Assembly: GCF_003668995.1 (NCBI RefSeq)
Contig: NZ_CP033068.1
Span: forward strand, 1,736,001-1,800,000
Direction of reading: 5' to 3'
DNA from: Flavobacterium sp. 140616W15
Lineage (GTDB): Bacteria; Bacteroidota; Bacteroidia; Flavobacteriales; Flavobacteriaceae
DNA length: 64,000 nt
Numbering within the stretch: the stretch's first letter is position 1; every line of letters starts with the position of its first letter. Below, one piece after another: positions 36,816 through 45,241 of this stretch. The notes beneath the pieces are model-generated. The model saw nothing but the letters and a program-made list of their open reading frames with translations, did no database searches and was not told where the DNA came from. A program made the position numbers and the translations under genes.

Positions 36816-39800
36816 ATGAAAACAAAATTATTTTTATTTATGGCGTTCATTTTCGTTTTAAAAATAAGTGCGCAAGGATTACCTTGTCGGACTAGCGAAG
36901 AAAATGAAAAAATCTACAAACTGAATCCACATGCATTAAAAGAAAAACAAGACTTTGATGCATTTAGCAAAAAATTCAGTACAGAAAGAAAATCCAAGAC
37001 ATCTAAAAAAACAGAAACATCCTATGTTATACCAGTAGTGTTTCATATTTATGGTGATGTGCAAAGTGGAAAAACCGTTACTTACCAAAAAATCGTAAAT
37101 CATCTGAAAGAACTTAATGATGATTTTAATGGTCGTAATGCTGATTATGCTACCGTTGATCCTTTTTTTCAAGCAAGAAGAGGAACGTTAAAAATTGAAT
37201 TTAAACTTGCCAAAATCGATCCAAATGGTGGTTGTAGCTCAGGGGTTGTATTTCACCCAGCTAAAAATGGTTACGGTAATGGCGGTGGATACGATGACCA
37301 AATTGCTGCTGATGCATGGGATAATAAAAAATATATGAATGTTTACATTCAAAACGATTTATATGCTAATGGAGCACTTAACAATTCAGGGGTTGCATGG
37401 TACCCAAGCACAGGTATGACTGCCAGCAATACAGCTAGAGTTGTTTTTAACGGAGCATATTTATTTGACAACTCATACAGCAAAGAGTTTTCTGCTACAT
37501 TAACACATGAATTTGGCCATTTCCTAAACTTAATACACACTTTCGAAGGTGGATGTACAGGTTCAGATGAGGTAGATGATACGCCACTTGAAGACGGAGA
37601 ACATAATTTATCTTGTACACAAGGTACAAACTGTAATGGCGACAGAGTAAATAATGAAAACTATATGGGATACAATGGAGCCCAAGGTTGCTATAAAATG
37701 TACACTCAGGGACAAATCGACAGAATGCTTGCCGCATTAGAACATCCAGCTAGAAAAACACTTTGGCAAGAAAGTAATTTAATCGCTACAGGAGTAAACA
37801 ATACAGGAGGATTATTAGCATCAAGCACAAACTTCTTTAAAGAAACTACTGTTAATGATGGTTCGTTTGATGCAGCACCTGTGATTACCCTTACTGGAAC
37901 TGAAACATTTGCAATGGCATCTGGAACAATGGTATCTGCAACACATTTTACTCATAACTTTCCTGCTGGAATTACTCCAGTAATTACAGTTAATTCTAAT
38001 TCTCAATTAACAGTTACTTTAACAGGAAAAGCGACAAGTCATTTAAAATCTAATAGTGCAAAAGCAACAATTACATTTTTGCCAGCAGCTTTTTCTAGCG
38101 GAGCCTCAACCATGACTTGTACTGCAATGTATTTTGATATTAAATTTGTGGACCCATACGGGGTTTTCTTCGTAGATATGCCAGACGCTACTGCAAATGC
38201 ATCACTCACATGGAAAGCATTTGATATAGAAAAAGGTGATGATCCGTCTTTTGGAGCCTGGAGATATGCAACCAATGCATTAAAGATCGAAACTTATGCA
38301 AAAAAACTGGTGTGTGAAACAGGAACAAGAAATATCTCATTACTTCCTGCAAATACACCAGTAGGACCAACAAGTAATTTTAAAGCTCCAGGAACATACC
38401 CTGATCAATTAGATTTACGTACTTCAACATACAAAACTTGGGATGGTAAAACTGGATATGTAGGTTTTGACTATCTACTTGAGGGTGCTACTTGTTATGG
38501 ATGGTTTAAAGTTACTGTAGATGCCGATGGAAACGGATATACAATATCCGAATATGCTTATAATACACAGCCAGGCTCTCCTATTACTACAGGAGTAACT
38601 GCAAAAGTTGGAGTAACATTATCCCCTAGTACACTATATGAATCTGATGCTAATGATGGTAGCATTCCAACAAATGCTGTAATTACGTTGTCTACCAATA
38701 ACGGAACTTTTACAAAAAGTACAGGTACATTAACAGCAGGTACTGATTATACAATTACAGGAGTTCCTGCTGGACTAACCGCAACTTTAACATTAGAGAA
38801 TAACTCCAAAGCTGTTCTCGCATTTACAGGAAAGGCAACTTCTCACTTACCTAATAATAATTCATCGGTAATAGTAACTTTTAAAGACGCAGCTATAACT
38901 GGTGGAATTGCAACACTTGATAATGCATCAAAAACAATAAAAGTAGAATTTGAGGCTCCTTATGGAATCTATTATGTAGATAACCCTGATTATAGCGCTT
39001 CATCCGCAGAAACCTGGAAATGGTTTGATTTAACTATCGGAGATAATACAGTATTTGGAGCATGGCAATATGCTGTCAATGCATTAAAAATTGAAACCTA
39101 TGGCAAAAGATTGGTTTGCGAACCTGGAACAAGAAACATCACCAAAGTTGCTGCAGGAGCTACAATAGGCGCTTCAAGTAATTTTACAGCTCCAGGAGCA
39201 TATCCTAATCAATTGGATCTACGTACAGCTACATACAATGTATGGGATAACCAAACTGGTTATGTAGGTTTTGAATACACCAACAGAGGAAGAACTTGTT
39301 ATGGATGGATGAAAGTAAAAGTAGATGCAACCGGAAATGGATATACCATTACTAATTTTGCTTATAATACAAAACCAAATGAATCTATAACAACTCCAAT
39401 TATTAATGCTCCAAGTAATCTTACTGCAACAGCAAATGTAACAGCGTTGACGGTTGCATTAACATGGGTAGATAACTCAGATAATGAAACAGGTTTTACA
39501 TTAGAGAGAGCCGAAGGAACTGGTGCATACAGCACTATTAAAACTTTTGCTCCAAATATGACTTCTTATACAGATACAGGTTTAACAAAAGGAAGTGCAT
39601 ATTCTTATAGAATTAAAGCAAATATGAATGCCACTAATTCAGATTATTCGAATATTGCAACAGTAACTATCGAAGATGTGAATCCAAATCCAACTTTAGC
39701 AAAACCTGTAATCAATGAAGGTGATACAGGAATCTATGCAACGGGATTCTATGTAACATGGGGATTAATTAATGGAGCTACAAGCTATGACATTCAGGTA

Positions 39801-40778
39801 TATAATGAAACAACAGGATGGACTGACCAGGGAACATCAACTGTACATTATTTATACATTAACAAACAAGGTAGCCAAACAAGTTATAGAGTAAGAATGA
39901 GAGCAGTAAACGCAACTGGAACGAGTGACTGGAGTAATCCACGCGATTTTACACTTCCTGGAGCATTAACAGCACCATCAAATCTTGTTGCAACAGCTAA
40001 TGCAACAACTCTTGAAGTTGATTTAACATGGGATGATAACTCAGATATAGAAACTGGGTTCTCTATAGAAAGAGCTTTAGGAAACGGGGCATATAGCGTA
40101 ATTGCAACCCTTGGTTCTGACGAAACTTCTTATACAGATACAGGTCTTACTGCAGGAAGTAGCTACTCATATAAAATAAGAACAAACGAGAATACGACAT
40201 ATTCTTCATTTTCGAATATTGCAACAGTAACTTTTGATGATGTAAACCCATCTCTTGAAATACCAGTATTTTACGACCCTACAAATGGAACTTATGCATA
40301 TGGATTCTACGCTACATGGGCTTTAATCAATAGCGCTACTAGCTATGAAATTCAATTATATAACCCAGCAACAGGATGGGCTGATTTTGCAACATCTACC
40401 ACTTACAATCAATATATTGAAAAACAAGGTGCAGAAAGAAACTATAGAATAAGAATAAGAGCTGTATACGCGAATGGAACAAGTGATTGGAGTACTCCTA
40501 TGGATGTTACCCTTCCTCCTACACTTGGAGTTAATGAAGTTGAAAATGAAAAATCATTTACAATCTCTCCTAATCCTGCTTCAGATGTAGTTAATTTCAC
40601 ATTTAAAAATATAGAATCAACTAATCTGATAATTACAATTTATAACAATAACGGAGCATTGATTGATACCGTTCGTAATACAACTAGTTATCATGTGAAC
40701 CATTTACCAACAGGCATTTATTATGTAGTAATTACAGATGGTACGCTTAAAGAAACTAAAAAATTAATAATTAAATAA
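36816..40778 (+). CDS. Secreted M43 metallopeptidase with Fn3-like repeats and T9SS tail
   Basis: A 1320-residue exported protease. Signal peptide 1-20, then a pappalysin-type M43 domain (about 70-320) with the zinc motif H231-E-F-G-H235-x5-H241 and a Met-turn at 282-286 (NYMGY). Next come two copies of a 265-residue module (about 340-870; each ends with the block CYGW and FAYNT or YAYNT), two copies of a 185-residue Fn3 pair (APSNL...TDTGL), and an 80-residue T9SS type A sorting domain (FTISPNPASDVVNF to KKLIIK). It would be secreted by T9SS and held on or released from the cell surface. Beside SusCD and hydroxyproline enzymes, a collagen- or gelatin-degrading role is a reasonable inference. 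It is not proven. Confidence 0.9.
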   Translation: MKTKLFLFMAFIFVLKISAQGLPCRTSEENEKIYKLNPHALKEKQDFDAFSKKFSTERKSKTSKKTETSYVIPVVFHIYGDVQSGKTVTYQKIVNHLKELNDDFNGRNADYATVDPFFQARRGTLKIEFKLAKIDPNGGCSSGVVFHPAKNGYGNGGGYDDQIAADAWDNKKYMNVYIQNDLYANGALNNSGVAWYPSTGMTASNTARVVFNGAYLFDNSYSKEFSATLTHEFGHFLNLIHTFEGGCTGSDEVDDTPLEDGEHNLSCTQGTNCNGDRVNNENYMGYNGAQGCYKMYTQGQIDRMLAALEHPARKTLWQESNLIATGVNNTGGLLASSTNFFKETTVNDGSFDAAPVITLTGTETFAMASGTMVSATHFTHNFPAGITPVITVNSNSQLTVTLTGKATSHLKSNSAKATITFLPAAFSSGASTMTCTAMYFDIKFVDPYGVFFVDMPDATANASLTWKAFDIEKGDDPSFGAWRYATNALKIETYAKKLVCETGTRNISLLPANTPVGPTSNFKAPGTYPDQLDLRTSTYKTWDGKTGYVGFDYLLEGATCYGWFKVTVDADGNGYTISEYAYNTQPGSPITTGVTAKVGVTLSPSTLYESDANDGSIPTNAVITLSTNNGTFTKSTGTLTAGTDYTITGVPAGLTATLTLENNSKAVLAFTGKATSHLPNNNSSVIVTFKDAAITGGIATLDNASKTIKVEFEAPYGIYYVDNPDYSASSAETWKWFDLTIGDNTVFGAWQYAVNALKIETYGKRLVCEPGTRNITKVAAGATIGASSNFTAPGAYPNQLDLRTATYNVWDNQTGYVGFEYTNRGRTCYGWMKVKVDATGNGYTITNFAYNTKPNESITTPIINAPSNLTATANVTALTVALTWVDNSDNETGFTLERAEGTGAYSTIKTFAPNMTSYTDTGLTKGSAYSYRIKANMNATNSDYSNIATVTIEDVNPNPTLAKPVINEGDTGIYATGFYVTWGLINGATSYDIQVYNETTGWTDQGTSTVHYLYINKQGSQTSYRVRMRAVNATGTSDWSNPRDFTLPGALTAPSNLVATANATTLEVDLTWDDNSDIETGFSIERALGNGAYSVIATLGSDETSYTDTGLTAGSSYSYKIRTNENTTYSSFSNIATVTFDDVNPSLEIPVFYDPTNGTYAYGFYATWALINSATSYEIQLYNPATGWADFATSTTYNQYIEKQGAERNYRIRIRAVYANGTSDWSTPMDVTLPPTLGVNEVENEKSFTISPNPASDVVNFTFKNIESTNLIITIYNNNGALIDTVRNTTSYHVNHLPTGIYYVVITDGTLKETKKLIIK

Positions 40779-40816
40779 ACGATACTTAATTTTTTTAGAA
40801 TAATGCTCATAAAACT

Positions 40817-40849
40817 AAACCGCCGAAAGATATCTTTCGGCGGTTTTTC
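40817..40849 (+). terminator. Terminator after the M43 protease gene
   Basis: An uninterrupted palindrome AAACCGCCGAAAGA-TATC-TTTCGGCGGTTT with a T run. Confidence 0.92.
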
Positions 40850-40855
40850 TTTTTA

Positions 40856-40863
40856 TAACTTTG
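40856..40863 (+). promoter_or_regulatory. -7 element of the ParB-like gene
   Basis: TAACTTTG, 21 bp before the ATG at 40885. Confidence 0.5.
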
Positions 40864-40884
40864 TGTGATTAATTTGAGAATCAT

Positions 40885-41262
40885 ATGAGAAAACAATATA
40901 ATTTACGCCCAAGTAAAGATGGTTTAAGAGCTTGGGATATACATCGATTAATAGAGTTATCTAAAAACTTCCTAGTTAAAAACATTTTGTTGAGCGAAAT
41001 TAAAGAAGTAAATGAAACATACTGGTTTCAAGACCCAAGTCAACTACCCACTGGTACGGCAATTTTGGAACATATAAAACTCATGGAAGAAGCTAGTTTA
41101 GAATATCCTATTATTTTATGTGCCGACGGACGATTAATGGATGGTATGCATCGGGTTATGAAAGCACTACAACAAGGACATACTGATATTAAAGCAGTAC
41201 AATTTGAAATTACTCCAGAACCTGATTTTATAGGTATTCCGGCAGATGAATTGCCATATTAG
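40885..41262 (+). CDS. Small ParB-like domain protein
   Basis: A 125-residue soluble protein. The segment YPIILCADGRLMDGMHRVMK resembles the ParB/Srx nuclease-like fold (the GxxxxGxHR region). There is no DNA-binding domain, so it is not a chromosome partition ParB. It stands alone with its own promoter between two terminators inside the hydroxyproline locus and has no obvious link to it. The function is unknown. Confidence 0.75.
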   Translation: MRKQYNLRPSKDGLRAWDIHRLIELSKNFLVKNILLSEIKEVNETYWFQDPSQLPTGTAILEHIKLMEEASLEYPIILCADGRLMDGMHRVMKALQQGHTDIKAVQFEITPEPDFIGIPADELPY

Positions 41263-41276
41263 GCATACTATATTAA

Positions 41277-41332
41277 ACACAAATTCCACGGATTTGCACT
41301 AATTGGTTTGTGTAAATTCGTGGAATTTGTGT
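41277..41332. repeat. Large intergenic hairpin between convergent genes
   Basis: Arms of about 23 bp with two mismatches (beginning ACACAAATTCCACG, ending CGTGGAATTTGTGT). It may act as a two-way terminator, and the form also suggests a dispersed palindromic repeat. Confidence 0.65.
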
Positions 41333-41366
41333 TTAATTTTAAATAGTATCTATAAATATTATCACA

Positions 41367-41393
41367 CCTACAAGGTTTTAAAAACCTTGTAGG
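41367..41393. repeat. Palindromic repeat
   Basis: CCTACAAGGTTTT-A-AAAACCTTGTAGG, a near-perfect palindrome of the type scattered between Flavobacterium genes. It lies 35 bp from the preceding hairpin. Confidence 0.65.
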
Positions 41394-41470
41394 ATAATAA
41401 ATCTGCAAAAATTAGCTTAAATCTGCATCATCTGCGTGAAACTTTAAACTATAAAAAGCTTCGATCAATA

Positions 41471-42682
41471 TTAATATCCAAAAGGATTATCTACACTATC
41501 CATAGGTTCAGTAAACCATTTAGGCCCATTAGCAGTCATATAAAAATGATCTTCATGGCGAATACCAAATTTTCCTGGAATACAAATCATAGGCTCATTA
41601 CTAACCACCATGCCTTCACGAAGTTCTATATCACTTCCTCTTACTAAATAAGGATATTCATGAATGTCTAATCCTGTTCCATGCCCTACTCTGTGTGGCA
41701 ATCCAGGCAAATTATAATCCGAACTTAATCCTGCCGCTGCCAATGTTACTCTAGCTGCATCATCTACAGAACCACAGCTTGCTCCTATTTGAGCAGCTTC
41801 AAAAGCAGCGCGTTGCGTAGCTTTTTCAAGATTCCAAATCGTTTTGTATTCTTCAGAAGGAGTCCCATAGGCATACGATCTGGTAATATCCGAAAGATAT
41901 CCTTCTAATCGACAACCCGTATCTATAATAACAGCCCCATTTTCTTTTAAATCTTGAGGGACAGATACACCATGTGGATATTGAGTATCATCATCAAACA
42001 AAACAATACAAAAATAAGATCCTGAAGCAACACCTGCTTTGATGTGTGCATCATTAATAAAACTTGTAACTTCATTAACACTAATTCCTGGTCGCAATAT
42101 TCTAGCCACTGCACGTTGCACTACCATTGTAATATCTTTGGCTGCTTGTATAATAGCAATTTCATTAACCGATTTTTGCATTCGACAACCCGAAGTAATT
42201 GGCAAAGCATTTATAATTGTATAAGATTGATTTGTTTTAGTTACACCATCGACTAAAAAATAAGGAGCTGACTCGTCTATAGCAATGGTCCCATCAACGA
42301 TATTTTTATTTTTTAATAAATCTCCCATTAAAGCATATGGAGATTCATGCTCTTCCCAACAATTAATTTCCCCGCTTAATTGCATGTATTTATTAAATGT
42401 ACCTTCTTCAAATTTTGGAACAATATAATCAAGCGTCCCGTCATCATACAATAAAGCCCCTACCATTCTTTCAGATGGATTCCACTTTGTACCTGTAAAA
42501 TAATAAAGATTCGTTCCTGCATTTACATAAGTAGCTTTTACCTTTATTTCTTTCATAAATGCAACTGCTTTTTTTATTCTGTCTTCATACTCTTCTGTCT
42601 GTATTGGTTTTACATCCAGTGTCATATCTTCTATTTTTTCCAACTCAACAGCAGCGGTTGAACCTCCTATTCCAATTGTCAT
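41471..42682 (-). CDS. M24 family metallopeptidase (Xaa-Pro dipeptidase-like)
   Basis: A 403-residue cytoplasmic peptidase with the creatinase/prolidase two-domain layout. Metal ligands: Asp in VIIDTGC, Asp in YLSDITRSY, His in VGHGTGLDIHE, Glu in VVSNEPMI, Glu in GIRHEDHFY. Family members split dipeptides or remove residues before proline. It is the second M24 enzyme of this locus and only distantly like the one at 29845, so the two may split labour between X-Pro dipeptides and longer peptides. It is transcribed in the same direction as the trans-3-hydroxyproline genes, 370 bp downstream of them. Confidence 0.9.
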   Translation of the reverse strand: MTIGIGGSTAAVELEKIEDMTLDVKPIQTEEYEDRIKKAVAFMKEIKVKATYVNAGTNLYYFTGTKWNPSERMVGALLYDDGTLDYIVPKFEEGTFNKYMQLSGEINCWEEHESPYALMGDLLKNKNIVDGTIAIDESAPYFLVDGVTKTNQSYTIINALPITSGCRMQKSVNEIAIIQAAKDITMVVQRAVARILRPGISVNEVTSFINDAHIKAGVASGSYFCIVLFDDDTQYPHGVSVPQDLKENGAVIIDTGCRLEGYLSDITRSYAYGTPSEEYKTIWNLEKATQRAAFEAAQIGASCGSVDDAARVTLAAAGLSSDYNLPGLPHRVGHGTGLDIHEYPYLVRGSDIELREGMVVSNEPMICIPGKFGIRHEDHFYMTANGPKWFTEPMDSVDNPFGY

Positions 42683-43052
42683 TTTTTATGTTTTTAATTA
42701 TTTTAATTAATATGTTTAAAACCGTGTGGCAAAAAAATTCTAGCTTCAGTATCTCAGAATCGTAAAATTTTAACCGCTAAGTTCGCAAAGTTTTTAAAAC
42801 CATTCTAATCATGAACGAAATTTAACCGCAAAAGAGCAAATATTTACGTAATGCTCGCTAAGTTTCTCCTCAATCTTGTCATCCTAAGCGGAGTCGAAGG
42901 ACCATAATCTTTATCGAGCTACTCGAGAAAATCCTTCCTAGGTCAGGATGACAAGTTTGTGGGTGCTTGCACTTTTCCTCAGAACCTTCCTATCTTAGCC
43001 CTTCAGCACCTTTGAACCTCTGCACCTTTGATCTTTTGAACCTCAAAAAAAC
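42683..43052. other. Intergenic gap built of dispersed repeats
   Basis: 370 bp with no gene. It contains CCGCTAAGTTCGCAAAG, CTCGCTAAGTTTCT, the CTTGTCATCCT inverted-repeat element, and CAGCACCTTTGAACCTCTG (about 43005), which resembles the element at 48570-48840. Confidence 0.6.
42875..42955. repeat. 81-bp element with 11-bp terminal inverted repeats
   Basis: CTTGTCATCCT at 42875-42885 and AGGATGACAAG at 42945-42955 are exact inverse complements bounding an 81-bp unit. There is no coding capacity. It looks like a MITE or intergenic repeat of the kind common in flavobacteria. Confidence 0.6.
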
Positions 43053-44120
43053 CTATCTAAGAATAAACCCATTTTTCATGGGATCTTTTGGATCTATAAT
43101 AAAAGTATTAACGCCCGTTACAAATGCAGTTCCTTCTACTTGTGGAATTACAGCTTTAAATGGTCCAAAATCTTTTTCCTCAACAAGAGCCCCCTTAAAG
43201 GTACTTCCTGTAATACTTTCTATTGTAATAGATTCATTGGGTTTTATTGCATTTCTAGCGTTCTCAATAGCAATTCTACCCGAAACACCTGAACCTGTTG
43301 GAGAACGATCTACTTCGCCATCGGCAAAAACACAAACATTTCTACTATGATTAGTAATATCCTGAGGTTCATCTATAAAAATTGTTCCATAAAGAAAACT
43401 CAAATCATCTTCAAAGGGATGCAAAATTTCTTTATCCTGAACCATAACAGCATGTTTTATATCCATACCACTTAAAATAATAGTACGATAGTCTTCTTCT
43501 GTTAATCCAAAATTTAAATGTGTATTTTTCCTCAAATCTACATAAGCATAAAAAGCACCACCATAAGCCAAATCATAAATAATATTTCCTATTCCAGGAA
43601 CATTTACAGCACGATCCAATCCTACAACAAAACTTGGTACGCAATGAAATCTAACACCAGTTACTTCTCCATTTTTAATGTTGACATATGAATAAATACG
43701 ACCACATGGAGCATCAATTTTTAATTCGTTATCGCCTTCCTTTACAGTAATCCAATTCATTTTTGCAGCGAGTGTGCTAATAGCAATAATAGCATGACCA
43801 CACATACTGCTATATCCTTCATTATGCATAAAGAGAATTCCAAAATCACCCTCTTCATCATTTGGCGGAAGCAAAATACAACCGTACATATCGGCATGAC
43901 CTCGAGGTTCAAACATTAATGAAGTTCTTAAATAATCATAGTTTTCTTTTATATCTCGACGATATTCCAATACACTATTCCCTTTAAGATCTGGAAACCC
44001 AGAAACAATAACACGCAACGGTTCTCCACCAGTATGCATATCGATAGTTTTTATTTGTAACGCATTCGGCGCTATTTTATATTCTGTATTTGCACAAATA
44101 GTATTATAGGTTTTAGACAT
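43053..44120 (-). CDS. trans-3-Hydroxy-L-proline dehydratase (proline racemase family)
   Basis: A 355-residue member of the proline racemase superfamily. The first catalytic Cys is kept (C107 in SMCGHAII) but the second is Thr (T275 in RSPTGSGVSG). That Cys/Thr pair is the mark of trans-3-hydroxy-L-proline dehydratase (EC 4.2.1.77; human L3HYPDH has the same swap), which removes water to give 1-pyrroline-2-carboxylate. Its start overlaps by 8 bp the end of an ornithine-cyclodeaminase-family gene, the enzyme expected to reduce that product to L-proline. The pairing makes the assignment strong. Confidence 0.9.
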   Translation of the reverse strand: MSKTYNTICANTEYKIAPNALQIKTIDMHTGGEPLRVIVSGFPDLKGNSVLEYRRDIKENYDYLRTSLMFEPRGHADMYGCILLPPNDEEGDFGILFMHNEGYSSMCGHAIIAISTLAAKMNWITVKEGDNELKIDAPCGRIYSYVNIKNGEVTGVRFHCVPSFVVGLDRAVNVPGIGNIIYDLAYGGAFYAYVDLRKNTHLNFGLTEEDYRTIILSGMDIKHAVMVQDKEILHPFEDDLSFLYGTIFIDEPQDITNHSRNVCVFADGEVDRSPTGSGVSGRIAIENARNAIKPNESITIESITGSTFKGALVEEKDFGPFKAVIPQVEGTAFVTGVNTFIIDPKDPMKNGFILR

Positions 44121-45087
44121 TTATTTCTAATTTTAAATTAAACTCTTTATAAAAATAAGCAGCAGCAACAAGATCTTCTAAAGCATGACCTACAGACTTA
44201 AAGAAAGTGATTTCTGTATCAGATGTTCTACCCAATTTTTTATTACTGCATAGTTCAAATAAATCTGCCTTAATAGATTCTCGGGTAATAATCCCATTAG
44301 TTAATGGAATTAAAATATCGCCACTTTCTTTTAATCCTCCTTGATAGGTATCAAGAAATACACTTGATCTTAAGATCGCTACATCATCGGCCTCGCGCAT
44401 ATCTTTTTTATAAGCACCCACCAGATCCAAATGCTGTCCGGCTTTAAGCCATTTTCCAAAAATAAGTGGAACAGGAGATAATGTAGCCGAAGAGATAATA
44501 TCTACCTCCTGCACAACTTCTTCGATAGCCGAAATAGCAGTACAAGTAAACGGGAAGCCTTTTAATGCATCACAGACCATTTGTGCTTTTTGTATGGTTC
44601 TCCCCCATACATATACCTCTTTTATAGAACGAACACTAGCATGCGCCTGAATTAGATTAATTGCCAAAGCACCAGTTCCAATCATAAGCATAGAAGAAGC
44701 GTCTTTGCGAGAAAGATAACTACTGGCCAACGCTGATGTCGCAGCTGTTCTTTTACCAGTTAATGATTTTGCATCTAGAATTGCTTTGATATTGCCTTTA
44801 TGCCCATCTAGATAAATGTATGTTCCTTGTATTGAAGGCAAATCATATTTACCATTATTAGGACTTACAGTAACAATCTTTACTCCCAAATCTTTTCCGG
44901 GTTGGAATGCAGGCATTAATAATAATGTTGAATCTTTGTTTTCTTCAGGATTAGCAAAATCATGATGGTGCCGAAGAGGTACCTCTATTGTTGAATCTGA
45001 AAACCCCTCACGAAGTTCCTTTATTAGTTTTTTAAAATCACAATTTTCTTCAATGAAATTGTCTGAAATAAGTTGAATAGGTTCCAT
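44113..45087 (-). CDS. 1-Pyrroline-2-carboxylate reductase (ornithine cyclodeaminase/mu-crystallin family)
   Basis: A 324-residue NAD(P)H-dependent enzyme with the dinucleotide motif MIGTGALAINLIQAH, LTGKRTAATSALASSYLS ahead of it and a closing SVGHALEDLVAA. Family members include ornithine cyclodeaminase, alanine dehydrogenase and 1-pyrroline-2-carboxylate reductase (EC 1.5.1.49). Translational coupling to a trans-3-hydroxyproline dehydratase favours the last, giving L-proline from trans-3-hydroxy-L-proline in two steps. It is divergent from the S37 peptidase gene across 154 bp. Confidence 0.9.
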   Translation of the reverse strand: MEPIQLISDNFIEENCDFKKLIKELREGFSDSTIEVPLRHHHDFANPEENKDSTLLLMPAFQPGKDLGVKIVTVSPNNGKYDLPSIQGTYIYLDGHKGNIKAILDAKSLTGKRTAATSALASSYLSRKDASSMLMIGTGALAINLIQAHASVRSIKEVYVWGRTIQKAQMVCDALKGFPFTCTAISAIEEVVQEVDIISSATLSPVPLIFGKWLKAGQHLDLVGAYKKDMREADDVAILRSSVFLDTYQGGLKESGDILIPLTNGIITRESIKADLFELCSNKKLGRTSDTEITFFKSVGHALEDLVAAAYFYKEFNLKLEINV

Positions 45088-45241
45088 ATTTTGAGTTGAA
45101 ATTTCACTAAAAATAGTAGATTATTTTTTCCAAATCCAATTTTACAAAGAACTAGTTAACATAAGACAACTTAAGGTTAATATAGTATAAATTGATTAGT
45201 TTTGAAGACTATATTTTTATAAAAAAATCAATTTTAAAATA

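Noticed and set aside
40885..41262. Chromosome partition ParB
   Set aside because: Only 125 residues with a partial ParB/Srx-like motif, no helix-turn-helix, no parA and no parS-like site.
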